Below are positions 16,338 through 24,584 of a stretch of 39,026 bases of DNA, in pieces. The DNA comes from Rhodovarius sp. (GTDB lineage Bacteria > Pseudomonadota > Alphaproteobacteria > Acetobacterales > Acetobacteraceae), in NCBI GenBank assembly GCA_025057055.1, contig JANWYF010000074.1, positions 1-39,026 on the forward strand, written 5' to 3'. Within the stretch, counting starts at the first letter, position 1. Each line of letters opens with the position of its first letter. The notes beneath the pieces were generated by a model, which saw only the letters and a list, made by a program, of their open reading frames with translations, was not told the origin of the DNA and made no database searches. The position numbers and the translations under genes are program-made.

Positions 16338-17676
16338 CATCGCCGGGCTCAAGGCGGCGCTGGCGGGCCTCGTGCTCTCCGACGATCCGGCGCTGCTGCG
16401 CCAGAAGTCGCGCGACTTCTACTGGTATTCGCCGATCCTCAAGCAGCGCCTCGACGGGCTGGCCGCCGAGCTCTGGGTGCAGCCGCGCGAGGAGGCGGAG
16501 GTGCTGCGCATCCTGACCGAGGCGCGGGCGCGGCGGATACCGGTCACGGTGCGCGGCGGGGCTACCGGCAACTACGGCCAATGCGTCCCGCTGGAGGGCG
16601 GGGTGCTGCTCGACATGACGGCGATGGCGCGTCCGCTCGCCCTCGAGGATGGCGTGCTGACGGCGCAGGCCGGGGCACGGCTGATCGACCTCGACCTCTG
16701 GGCTCGCGAAAGGGGTTGGGAGTTGCGGCTCTGGCCCAGCACCAAGCGCAGCGCGACGATCGGCGGCTTTGTCGCCGGCGGCGGGGCGGGGGTGGGCGGC
16801 ATTGCGCATGGCACGCTGCGCGAGCGGGGCAATCTGCTCGGTGCCCGGGTGGCCACCATGCAGGACCCGCCTGCCATACTGGAGCTGGCGGGCGAGGCCG
16901 CAGCCCCGATCAACCGCGCCTACGGCACCACGGGCGTGATCACGGCGCTGCGCCTGCCGCTCGCCCCGGCCCAGGCCTGGCGCGACGTAGCGGTGGCCTT
17001 CCCCGCCTATGGCGCCGCCCTGCGCTTCGCTGCCGCGCTTGCCCTCTCGGATGGCATCGCCAAGAAGATGTGCGCGACCTTCCAGCCGGCGCTCGTGCCC
17101 TTCTTCCGCGGCATTGCCGATGCGGTCCCGCAGGGGCAGGCGCTGGTGCTCGCCATGATCGCCCCCTCCGGCCTGCTGCCGCTCGCGGAGCTCGCGCGCG
17201 AATACGGCGGCGCGCTGGTCGCTGAACAGGAGACGCTCGCTGCCGAACGCGATCCCGATGCCACCCCCTTCTACGAATATTGCTGGAATCACACGACTCT
17301 GCAGGTGCTGAAGCGCGACCGCGGCGTGACCTATCTGCAGATGCGCTTTCCCTTCGAGGAGACGGTGGCGGCGGTGGAGGCGGCCTGCGCCCTCTTCCCC
17401 GACGAGGTCTGGATGCACACCGAATGCGTCCGCTTCGGCGGCCGCTTCACCATGACCGCCCTGCCTGTCATCCGCTGGCGTGGGCCCGAGCGCTTGGCCG
17501 AGATCATGGCGGGCTTCGAGGCGATCGGCATCGCCATCGCCAACCCGCATGTCTTCACGATCGAGGAGGGCAGCGGCTATCGCCGCGTGCCGGGCGATCA
17601 GCTCGGCTTCAAGCGGATGACCGATCCGCTGGGACTGCTCAACCCTGGCAAGATGAGGGATTTCGACCGTGGCTGA
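16330..17676 (+). CDS. FAD-linked oxidase, PCMH-type (first of a tandem pair)
   Basis: This 448-residue flavoenzyme has a PCMH-type FAD domain (about residues 35-210). The sequence PREEAEVLRIL precedes the pyrophosphate-binding loop IPVTVRGGATGNYGQCVP, followed by the FAD-contact block TIGGFVAGGGAGVGGIAHGTLRERGN. The C-terminal half is a cap region ending with the family signature DPLGLLNPGKM. Such GlcD/D-lactate dehydrogenase-like enzymes oxidise 2-hydroxy acids or similar alcohols. The first residues of the track ORF (16144 onward) run through the creatininase gene, so ATG 16330 is chosen. It overlaps both neighbours and is clearly paralogous to the next gene. Confidence 0.9.
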   Translation: MRDIAGLKAALAGLVLSDDPALLRQKSRDFYWYSPILKQRLDGLAAELWVQPREEAEVLRILTEARARRIPVTVRGGATGNYGQCVPLEGGVLLDMTAMARPLALEDGVLTAQAGARLIDLDLWARERGWELRLWPSTKRSATIGGFVAGGGAGVGGIAHGTLRERGNLLGARVATMQDPPAILELAGEAAAPINRAYGTTGVITALRLPLAPAQAWRDVAVAFPAYGAALRFAAALALSDGIAKKMCATFQPALVPFFRGIADAVPQGQALVLAMIAPSGLLPLAELAREYGGALVAEQETLAAERDPDATPFYEYCWNHTTLQVLKRDRGVTYLQMRFPFEETVAAVEAACALFPDEVWMHTECVRFGGRFTMTALPVIRWRGPERLAEIMAGFEAIGIAIANPHVFTIEEGSGYRRVPGDQLGFKRMTDPLGLLNPGKMRDFDRG

Positions 17677-19081
17677 ACGCGACATCGCGGGGCTGATCGC
17701 CGCCCTGCCCGGCATCGCCTGGACGACCGAGGAGGCGCTGCTCCGCCAGAAGTCCCGCGACTTCTTCTGGTATTCGCCGGTGCTCAAGCGCCTGCTGGCC
17801 GGCGTCAAGGCCGATGCCATCGCCACCCCGCGCGAGGAGGCGGAGGTGATCGCCATCCTCGCCGAATGCGCGCGCCGGCGCATTCCCGTCACGCCGCGCG
17901 GTGCGGGCACTGGCAATTACGGACAGGCGATGCCTCTCGCCGGGGGTGTGGTGCTCGATCTCTCGGCGATGGACCGGCCGCTCTGGGCGCGCGGCTGGGT
18001 GCTGCGCGCGCAGGCGGGGGCCAAGCTGATCGACCTGGACGCCTATGCGCAGCGGGAAGTGGGCGGGGAGCTGCGCTTTCACCCCTCCACCCGCCGCACC
18101 GCTACCATCGGCGGCTTCATCGCCGGCGGCTCCTCCGGCATCGGCAGCGTGACCTGGGGCACCCTGCGCGAGCCCGGCAATATCCTGGGCCTGCGGGTCG
18201 TGACCATGGAGGAGCAGCCGCGCGTGCTGGAACTGCGCGGGGCGGAGATCCAGAAGGTCAACCACGCCTATGGCACCAATGGCGTGATCACCGAGGTGGA
18301 GGTGCCGCTGGCCCCGGCGCAGGACTGGTATGACCTGGTGGTCGGCTTCGCGACCTTCGCCGACGCTGCACGCTTCGCCGATGCCCTCGCCTCCTGCGAC
18401 GGCATCGTCAAGAAGCTGGTCTCGGTCCTCGCAGCACCGGTGCCGCAGCGCTATTTCCGGGCCTATGATGGCCTCATTCCGGAGGGCGTGCATGTCGTCC
18501 TGGCGATGGTGGCCGCACCCTTCCTCGATTTCCTGGCCCCGCTGCTCGCGCGCCATGGCGGGCGGGAGTTGCATCGCATCCGCACCGCCGAGGCGACGGT
18601 GCCCGCCTATGAGCATTCCTGGAACCACACCACGCTGCAGGCGCTCAAGGTCGACCGCTCCATCACCTATCTGCAGACGCTCTTCCCGGCGCCCGGCCAT
18701 GTCGCGCTGGCCGAGCGGATGCAGGCCATGTTCGGCGATGAGGTGCCGATGCACCTCGAGTTCGTCCGCTTCGGGGGGCAGGTGCTCTGTTTCGGGCTGC
18801 AGCTCGTCCGCTTCACGAGCGAGGAGCGGCTGAACGAGATCATCGCGATCCACGAGGCGCATGGCGCCCCGGTCTTCAACCCCCACGCCTATACGCTGGA
18901 GGAGGGGGGGATGAAGCACGTCGATCGCGACCAGCTCGCCTTCAAGCGGGAGACCGACCCGATGGGGCTGCTCAACCCCGGCAAGATGCTGGCCTTCGAG
19001 GATCCCGAATGGACCCCGGCCAAGCCGCGCACCCACTACATCTTCGGCGAGCCGGCGCCGATCGAGGAGGTGCTGGAGTAG
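17669..19081 (+). CDS. FAD-linked oxidase, PCMH-type (second of a tandem pair)
   Basis: This 470-residue paralogue of the preceding gene starts with GTG at 17669, overlapping its stop (GTGGCTGA). Shared blocks include RDIAGL, ALLRQKSRDF, PREEAEV, the FAD loop IPVTPRGAGTGNYGQAMP, ATIGGFIAGGSSGIGS and the ending DPMGLLNPGKM. Its loop is closer to the common PCMH consensus than the first copy. It has an extra C-terminal tail (WTPAKPRTHYIFGEPAPIEEVLE) missing from its twin. The two may form a heterodimer or act on different hydroxy acids. It is the last gene of the operon; a convergent gene begins 6 bp later. Confidence 0.9.
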   Translation: MAERDIAGLIAALPGIAWTTEEALLRQKSRDFFWYSPVLKRLLAGVKADAIATPREEAEVIAILAECARRRIPVTPRGAGTGNYGQAMPLAGGVVLDLSAMDRPLWARGWVLRAQAGAKLIDLDAYAQREVGGELRFHPSTRRTATIGGFIAGGSSGIGSVTWGTLREPGNILGLRVVTMEEQPRVLELRGAEIQKVNHAYGTNGVITEVEVPLAPAQDWYDLVVGFATFADAARFADALASCDGIVKKLVSVLAAPVPQRYFRAYDGLIPEGVHVVLAMVAAPFLDFLAPLLARHGGRELHRIRTAEATVPAYEHSWNHTTLQALKVDRSITYLQTLFPAPGHVALAERMQAMFGDEVPMHLEFVRFGGQVLCFGLQLVRFTSEERLNEIIAIHEAHGAPVFNPHAYTLEEGGMKHVDRDQLAFKRETDPMGLLNPGKMLAFEDPEWTPAKPRTHYIFGEPAPIEEVLE

Positions 19082-19087
19082 CCCCCC

Positions 19088-19672
19088 TCACCAGGCGGCG
19101 AAGGCGCGTTCGACGCGGGCCAGGAAGGCGCGGCGCCGCGCCTCGGTTGCGCGGTTCATGTCGTAGAGGGCGTGGTATTCGATGCGTGCCCGCGCAGCAT
19201 TGAGCATCCTGAGGTAGCGGGTGACGGCCATGCGTGGCGGATCCGCGACCAGCAGGGCGTTCCAGCGCGGCCGGCCATAGGTCACGACGCCCGCGATGCG
19301 CTGCAGATGGGTGAGGGCGGGGCGGGCGATGCCGTCCTTCCCCAGCGTGAAGGAGACGCCAGGCAGCAGCACCCGGTCGAACCAGCCCTTGAGGATGGCC
19401 GGCATGGAGAAGCACCAGGTCGGAAAGACCAGCACCAGCCCCTCAGCGGCGAGCAGCCGGTCCACATAGCGCGCCACCGGCAGGCGATTGACCGTCAGGT
19501 CGTGGTAGTGCCGCCGCTCCTCGGGGCTCAGAACCGGGTTGAAGCCTTCGGCGTAGAGGTCACAGTCATCCACCGTATGCCCTGCGGCAGCCAGCCCGGC
19601 GAGCACCGCCTGGTGGGTGGCGGCGTTGAAGCTCTCCGGCAGGGGATGGGCATAGAGGACCAGCACGCGCAT
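19088..19672 (-). CDS. NAD(P)H:quinone oxidoreductase-type flavodoxin-fold protein (copy 1)
   Basis: This 194-residue flavodoxin-like enzyme of the NQO1/MdaB/KefF type opens MRVLVLYAHPLPESFNAA, with the FMN/FAD phosphate loop. FPTWCFSMPAILKGWFDRVLLPGVSFT is the hallmark 'P.WW..mPA.LKgw.DRv...G.af' segment, with Trp replaced by Cys in the first part (PTWCF). It probably reduces quinones by two electrons. The track ORF extends to 19783, but the start at 19672 gives the family N-terminus. It is divergent from a clear paralogue at 19782 with 109 bp between. Confidence 0.87.
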   Translation of the reverse strand: MRVLVLYAHPLPESFNAATHQAVLAGLAAAGHTVDDCDLYAEGFNPVLSPEERRHYHDLTVNRLPVARYVDRLLAAEGLVLVFPTWCFSMPAILKGWFDRVLLPGVSFTLGKDGIARPALTHLQRIAGVVTYGRPRWNALLVADPPRMAVTRYLRMLNAARARIEYHALYDMNRATEARRRAFLARVERAFAAW

Positions 19673-19781
19673 CGGATTCCTCCGTGACAGATGGGCGGCC
19701 GCGCGCCAGAAGCGCGGGCATGATGAGGATCGGAATCGGGCGCCGGAGCCGGCGCGGGGGCCCGGTGCGGCGGGTTGCGCC

Positions 19782-20363
19782 ATGAAGGTGTTGCTGGTCC
19801 ACGCGCATCCGCGGCCCGACAGCTTCTCGGCCGCGCTGAAGGATGCTGCCGTCTCGGCGCTCGGCCGGGCAGGGCATGAGGTGAAGCTGCGCGACCTCTA
19901 TGCCGAGGGCTTCGCACCCGTCCTCGGCGCGGAGGAGCATGCCCGCTACCACGATGCGGCAGCCAACACTCGCGGTATCGAGCAGGAGGTGGCCGACCTG
20001 CGCGCGGCCGATGCCCTGCTGCTGGTCTATCCGACCTGGTGGTATGGGATGCCGGCCATGCTCAAGGGCTGGTTCGACCGCATCTGGGTGCCGGGCGTGA
20101 CCTTCACCCTGGGCGAGGGTGCGATCCGGCCGGCGCTGACCAATATCCGCCGCATCGGGGTGGTCACCACCTACGGCTCGCCGCTGTGGCTGCTGTGGTA
20201 TCTCGGCTGGCCGGACCGGCGCGTCATCGGCGGGGGCATCCGGCGGCTCTGCGCGCGCGGCTGCCGCCTCGATTGGCTGTATCTGACGCGCATGGACCAT
20301 CGCGGTCCGGCCGAACGCCGCGCCTTCCTCGCCCGGGTGGAGCGGCATCTCGCCCGCTGGTGA
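19782..20363 (+). CDS. NAD(P)H:quinone oxidoreductase-type flavodoxin-fold protein (copy 2)
   Basis: This 193-residue paralogue of the divergent gene starts MKVLLVHAHPRPDSFSAA. Here the active-site segment is the canonical YPTWWYGMPAMLKGWFDRIWVPGVTFTLGEG. Both proteins share DLYAEGF and end with RRAFLARVER. The function is probably flavin-dependent quinone reduction in the cytoplasm. The two were likely produced by inverted duplication, and the 19673-19781 gap should contain both promoters, though no clear boxes are visible. It is 2 bp from the end of the convergent deaminase-like gene. Confidence 0.88.
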   Translation: MKVLLVHAHPRPDSFSAALKDAAVSALGRAGHEVKLRDLYAEGFAPVLGAEEHARYHDAAANTRGIEQEVADLRAADALLLVYPTWWYGMPAMLKGWFDRIWVPGVTFTLGEGAIRPALTNIRRIGVVTTYGSPLWLLWYLGWPDRRVIGGGIRRLCARGCRLDWLYLTRMDHRGPAERRAFLARVERHLARW

Positions 20364-20365
20364 GC

Positions 20366-21691
20366 TCACCCGACCCCGCCCACCACGGCATCGAGCTCGC
20401 GATAGTCGGGGGGCGTCGAATCGATCGGCCGGCCCGCCCGCAGCACCACGCGATCCGCCTGCGGGCGAGAGAGGAGTTCGGTCCAGCCGCGGGCGTTCAG
20501 CAGCACCAGGTCAGCCGGCGCGCCGACCACCAGCCGCCCGCGGCCGGCAAGCCCCATGGTGTCCGCCGGCGTGGCGGTGACCGCGCGCGGCCAATCCGCA
20601 ATCGGGTGATCGAGGTGGAGGATGCGGGTCGCCTCCCGGTAGACCTCGATCATGTCGAGATCGCCGTAGGCATAGAAGGGATCGCGCGTATTGTCCGAGG
20701 CCAGCGAGACCGGCACACCCGCCGCCGCCAGTTCATGGACCAGGGTCACGCCGCGCCAGCGTGGCGTGCGGCCCGCTGCCCTGGACTGCAGGTAGAGGTT
20801 GCACATCGGCAGCACGACGATGCGGATGCCGGCCTCCGCCACGCGGGCGATGGTCTCGGCCGCGAAATCCTCCGGCTGGATGGAGAGGGAGCAGCAATGC
20901 CCGCACTGGATCGGCCGGCGGAAGCCGCGGCGCAGGGCGGTCAGCGCGATCTCTCGCAGCGCGCGCGACCCGCTCTCGCCGCTCTCGTCCACATGGAGGT
21001 CGAGCGCCAGGCCGCGTGCTTCGGCAAGCGCGAAGAAGCGGTCGAGCATGGGCTGGAAATCGGGCGGCAGCGCATCATGCACATGCCCTTCGAGCCGCGT
21101 CACCATGCCGAGGATGCCGCCGTAGCGGGCGACGAGGTCGGCGAGCTCCTCTCCCTCCGGCCCGGCGAAGCGATCGAGCGGGGCGATCGAGCAGAGCTGG
21201 AGCTCGATCCGGCCCGCCCATTCCGCGCGCAGGCGGTCGAACAGCGCCCAGGTTGTGCGCGCATGCGGCAGATAGCTGTCGAGATGGGTGCGGATGGCGA
21301 CCGTCCCATGCGCGTAGGCCGCGCGCAGCGCGAAGTCGGCCCGCGCGCGCATATCCGCCTCGCTCCAGTGGGCGGCGCGGTCTTCGGCCACGGCGGCGAT
21401 CGCGCCGGCGAAATCCCCTGATGGGTTGGGCGAGCGCGGCCAGATATGCCCCTTGTCCAGATGGGTATGGACATCGACGAAGCCGGGCCAGATCTGCCCG
21501 CCCTCGAGCGATATGCCCTCTGCGGCGCTGCCGGCCGGGGCGATGGCGGCGATGCGGCCGGAATCGATCAGCACATCGCACAGCCGCAGGCCATCCCCGC
21601 CTTCGGCGGTGAGAGCAGCGGGCAGCCGCGCATCCCGCAGCCAGAAGCGCGGGCCGGCGGCGGCGAGCGCGGCGTGCAGTCCTGCCCTCAT
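20366..21691 (-). CDS. Cytosine deaminase-like amidohydrolase
   Basis: This 441-residue, metal-dependent hydrolase of the cytosine/isoguanine deaminase subgroup carries HTH in GFVDVHTHLDKGH, the metal His and catalytic Glu in ALDLHVDESGE, His in QCGHCCSLS, and the metal Asp in SLASDNTRDPFYAYGD. All match CodA spacing. It would deaminate an amino-substituted pyrimidine, purine or related ring in the cytoplasm. It is the last gene of the minus-strand ABC importer operon and overlaps the permease by 4 bases (ATGA), so its substrate is probably what the importer brings in or a product of it. True CodA specificity cannot be assigned. Confidence 0.88.
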   Translation of the reverse strand: MRAGLHAALAAAGPRFWLRDARLPAALTAEGGDGLRLCDVLIDSGRIAAIAPAGSAAEGISLEGGQIWPGFVDVHTHLDKGHIWPRSPNPSGDFAGAIAAVAEDRAAHWSEADMRARADFALRAAYAHGTVAIRTHLDSYLPHARTTWALFDRLRAEWAGRIELQLCSIAPLDRFAGPEGEELADLVARYGGILGMVTRLEGHVHDALPPDFQPMLDRFFALAEARGLALDLHVDESGESGSRALREIALTALRRGFRRPIQCGHCCSLSIQPEDFAAETIARVAEAGIRIVVLPMCNLYLQSRAAGRTPRWRGVTLVHELAAAGVPVSLASDNTRDPFYAYGDLDMIEVYREATRILHLDHPIADWPRAVTATPADTMGLAGRGRLVVGAPADLVLLNARGWTELLSRPQADRVVLRAGRPIDSTPPDYRELDAVVGGVG

Positions 21692-22494
21692 CCGCTCTCT
21701 CCGGCGCCGGCGCTCTCGTGCCAGCGGCGCAGCAGGAGGTAGGAGAGCCAGGAGAGCGCGCCGAAGATCGCAATCCCGGTGGCCGAGACCAGCACCAGGG
21801 CGGCGAACATGCGCGGGATCTGGAGCTGGTAGCCGGCCTCCAGGATGCGGTAGGCGAGGCCCGATGCCCGCCCGCCGGTGCCGGCCACGAATTCCGCCAC
21901 GATCGCCCCGATCAGCGCGAGCCCGCCCGAGATGCGCAGGCCGGCTAGAAAGAAGGGCATGGCCGAGGGCAGCCTGAGCCGCGTCAGCACCTGCCAGCGC
22001 GTCGCCCCGTAGAGCCGGAAGAGGTCCTGCAGATTGGCATCGGCGCTGTTGAGCCCCACCGTGGTGTTGGACAGGATCGGGAAGAAGGCGACGATCCAGG
22101 CGCAGATCAAAAGCGCCAGGCGCACATCATCCGCCCAGATGATGATCAGCGGCGCGATCGCCACGATAGGCGTCACCTGCAGGATCACCGCATAAGGGAA
22201 GAGCGAGATCTCGATCGCGCGCGACTGGGCGAAGAGCACCGCCAGGGCAAGCCCAAGTGTGGCCGCCACCGCCAGCGCGGCGAAGGTGATCTGCAGCGTC
22301 ACCCACAGCGAGGTCGAAAGCGTTCCCCAATCGCGCAGCAGCGTCTGCCCGATCAGCACCGGCCCGGGCAGGATATAGGGCGGCACCTCATAGGCGCGCA
22401 CCGCCCATTCCCAGCTGCCGAGGGCAAGCAGCCCCACGATCAGGGGCGCAACCCAGCGCACCCAGCGCGGTTCACGGCGCAGTGCGGTGCTCAT
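21688..22494 (-). CDS. ABC transporter permease, SsuC/TauC/ThiX type
   Basis: This 268-residue inner-membrane permease has about six transmembrane segments (first WVAPLIVGLLALGSWEWAV). The ATPase-contact EAA loop is LFRLYGATRWQVLTRLRLPSAMPFFLAGL, typical of the BPD_transp_1 permeases that partner NMT1-type binding proteins. The opening VPPYILPGPVLIGQTLL is also family-typical. The start at 22494 is chosen because the 62 residues upstream in the track are low-complexity read-through. It lies 28 bp after the TRZ/ATZ-like amidohydrolase and overlaps the cytosine deaminase-like gene. Confidence 0.92.
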   Translation of the reverse strand: MSTALRREPRWVRWVAPLIVGLLALGSWEWAVRAYEVPPYILPGPVLIGQTLLRDWGTLSTSLWVTLQITFAALAVAATLGLALAVLFAQSRAIEISLFPYAVILQVTPIVAIAPLIIIWADDVRLALLICAWIVAFFPILSNTTVGLNSADANLQDLFRLYGATRWQVLTRLRLPSAMPFFLAGLRISGGLALIGAIVAEFVAGTGGRASGLAYRILEAGYQLQIPRMFAALVLVSATGIAIFGALSWLSYLLLRRWHESAGAGESG

Positions 22495-22522
22495 GCACAC
22501 TCCTTGCGGAACAGGCGGCGCA

Positions 22523-23782
22523 TCATCCGGCCAGCGCCGCCAGGGTGGGAGAGATGAGCCGCCCCTCGCGCAGCAGGAAAACCCCGCCGGCGATGACATG
22601 CCGGAGGTCCCGCGGCCGGGCGGCCAGCAGGAGGCGGGCCGCGAGCTCCTCGGGCCGCGCCTGCGCGAAGGCCGGGGCATCGAGGCTGAAGGCGATCAGG
22701 TCGGCCGCCGCACCAGGGCGGAGATGGGCGCCGCCGGTGGCCATCGAGAGCACAGCCTCCGGGCTCAGCCACTCCTCGTCCGGGCGGCCGGCGCGGGGCA
22801 GCAGGCAGGCGAGCTTGGCTGCCTCCAGCATGTCCTGGGTGTCGTTGCTGCCGGCGCCATCGGTGCCCACGGCCAGGCGCACGCCGCGCGCCAGCGCCCG
22901 CGCCACGGGGGCAATGCCGCTGCCCAGCCGCAGATTGGCGACCGGATTGTGCACCATCAGCGTGCCGGCGCGCGCCAGCTGATCGAGATCCTGGTCGGTC
23001 AGGTGGACGCCGTGGGCGAACTCCACATCCGGCCCGGCAAGCCCAAGGGCCGCCAGCTGTGCCACCAGATCCGGCCCGAAGCGGGCAAGGCAGCGTTGCC
23101 GATCAAGCGCGGTCTCGCACAGGTGCAGGTGCAGGAAATGGCCGTGCTCGCGGGCCAGCCGCGCGAGGCCGGCCAGCAGCGCATCGCTGCAGCGCTGCGG
23201 CGCCGAGGGGCCGAGGCCAAAGACAACCCCGCGCGGCGGATCCCGTGCCAGGGTCGCGGCGACAGCGAGTGCCTCCTCCGTCGCGGGCGCTGCCTCTGCC
23301 GAGGGGGAGGGCAGGTCGCGCAGCATGGCAGCCAGCCGCACCCTGAGCCCCGTTTCGGCCCAGGCCGCCGCGGCCAGGTGCACCGCCGGGACCGAGAGCG
23401 GCAGCTGGCGGAAATGGTCGGTCACCGCCACGGCCCCGCCCAGGATGTTCTCGGCCGCGGTCAGCCGCACTGCCCGGGTGATCGCCGCCGCATCGAGGGC
23501 ATCCTGCCCCTCGGCATAGGCGGCCCTGAGCCAGTCATCGAGCCGGGCCATCGGTGCGCGGCCGCGGGCCAGCGCCTCGGGCGAATGGGTATGGGCATTG
23601 ACGAAGGCCGGCATCAGCAGCAGGCGCGAGGCATCGAGCAGCTCTGCTCCCTCCGGCGCGGCCAGGCCGGGGCCGAGGGCGGCGATCTTGTCCTCCACCA
23701 CCAGCACATCGACCCCCGGGCGCGGCAGCCAATCGCCCCCGCCCGGCAGCAGCGTGGCGGCGCTGAGCAGCAGCGGGCGCAT
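22523..23782 (-). CDS. ATZ/TRZ-type amidohydrolase (deaminase family)
   Basis: This 419-residue metal-dependent hydrolase resembles S-adenosylhomocysteine/guanine deaminases and TrzN/AtzB-like triazine hydrolases. Its metal and catalytic residues are HTH in FVNAHTHSPEA, His and Glu in LHLHLCETA, His in EFAHGVHLT, and Asp in VGTDGAGSNDTQDM. The flanking composite barrel parts (LLLSAATLLPGG and PGAAADLIAFSLDAP) frame the TIM barrel. The start at 23782 overlaps the ATPase stop. It lies inside an importer operon together with a cytosine deaminase-like gene, suggesting stepwise removal of ring amino groups. The exact substrate is unknown. Confidence 0.87.
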   Translation of the reverse strand: MRPLLLSAATLLPGGGDWLPRPGVDVLVVEDKIAALGPGLAAPEGAELLDASRLLLMPAFVNAHTHSPEALARGRAPMARLDDWLRAAYAEGQDALDAAAITRAVRLTAAENILGGAVAVTDHFRQLPLSVPAVHLAAAAWAETGLRVRLAAMLRDLPSPSAEAAPATEEALAVAATLARDPPRGVVFGLGPSAPQRCSDALLAGLARLAREHGHFLHLHLCETALDRQRCLARFGPDLVAQLAALGLAGPDVEFAHGVHLTDQDLDQLARAGTLMVHNPVANLRLGSGIAPVARALARGVRLAVGTDGAGSNDTQDMLEAAKLACLLPRAGRPDEEWLSPEAVLSMATGGAHLRPGAAADLIAFSLDAPAFAQARPEELAARLLLAARPRDLRHVIAGGVFLLREGRLISPTLAALAG

Positions 23783-24552
23783 CAGCCCTCCGCCATCGCG
23801 CGCTCGAGGGCGTGGCTCACCTCCCGGCAATGCGCGGCATAGGTGGCGGAGGTGCGAAACTCCGGCAGGGCCCGGTCCTCGGGCGGGATGCGCAGTTCGG
23901 CCACGATGCGCCCGGGCCGCGGGGCCATCACCACGATGCGTTCGGCCAGGAAGACGCTCTCGAAGACGGAATGGGTCACGAACACCACGGTGAATCGCTC
24001 GGCCTGCCACAGCGCGAGCAGATCGTTGTTGAGCCGAAAGCGCGTGATCTCATCGAGGGCGGCGAAGGGCTCATCCATCAGGAGCAGGCGCGGGTTGGTC
24101 ACTAGGGCCCGCGCGATGGAGACGCGCATCTTCATCCCTCCCGACAGGGCGCGGGGATAGGCGCGCTCGAATCCGGCGAGGCCCACGCGCTGGAGCATGG
24201 CGGCCGCGCGCTCTTCGGCCTGCCTTCGGCGCATGCCGGACAGTTCGAGCGGCAAGGCGACGTTGCGCAGCGCCGTCGCCCAGGGCATCAAGGTCGGCTC
24301 CTGGAAGACGAAGCCGATGCTGCGCCGCGCCTCGCGGTCGGCGGGGAAGGAGATCTCTCCCGCGGTCGGTTCGATCAGCCCTGCGATCATGCGCAGCAGC
24401 GTCGATTTGCCGCAGCCCGAGGGGCCGAGCAGGGCCAGGAAATCCCCGCGCGCGAGCGAGAGATCCACACCCTCGACCGCGAGGGTGCCGGTCGGGAAGC
24501 GCTTGGAGACACCGCGCAGCGTGAGCAGCGGAGGGGCTTGCAAGCCATGCAT
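23782..24552 (-). CDS. ABC transporter ATP-binding protein, SsuB/TauB/ThiZ type
   Basis: This 256-residue ATPase has Walker A LLGPSGCGKST (about residues 41-51), Q-loop FVFQEPTLMPWATALRNVALPLEL, signature LSGGMKMRVSIARAL, Walker B LLLMDEPFAALDEITR, and H-loop FVTHSVFESVFLAERI. The LMPW and MDEPF segments are typical of nitrate/sulfonate/taurine/HMP importers. It drives uptake with the adjacent permease and the binding protein encoded 32 bp upstream. The stop overlaps the next start. Confidence 0.95.
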   Translation of the reverse strand: MHGLQAPPLLTLRGVSKRFPTGTLAVEGVDLSLARGDFLALLGPSGCGKSTLLRMIAGLIEPTAGEISFPADREARRSIGFVFQEPTLMPWATALRNVALPLELSGMRRRQAEERAAAMLQRVGLAGFERAYPRALSGGMKMRVSIARALVTNPRLLLMDEPFAALDEITRFRLNNDLLALWQAERFTVVFVTHSVFESVFLAERIVVMAPRPGRIVAELRIPPEDRALPEFRTSATYAAHCREVSHALERAMAEG

Positions 24553-24584
24553 CGGGCACGCTTTAGCCCGCCCTGCCGCGGAAG

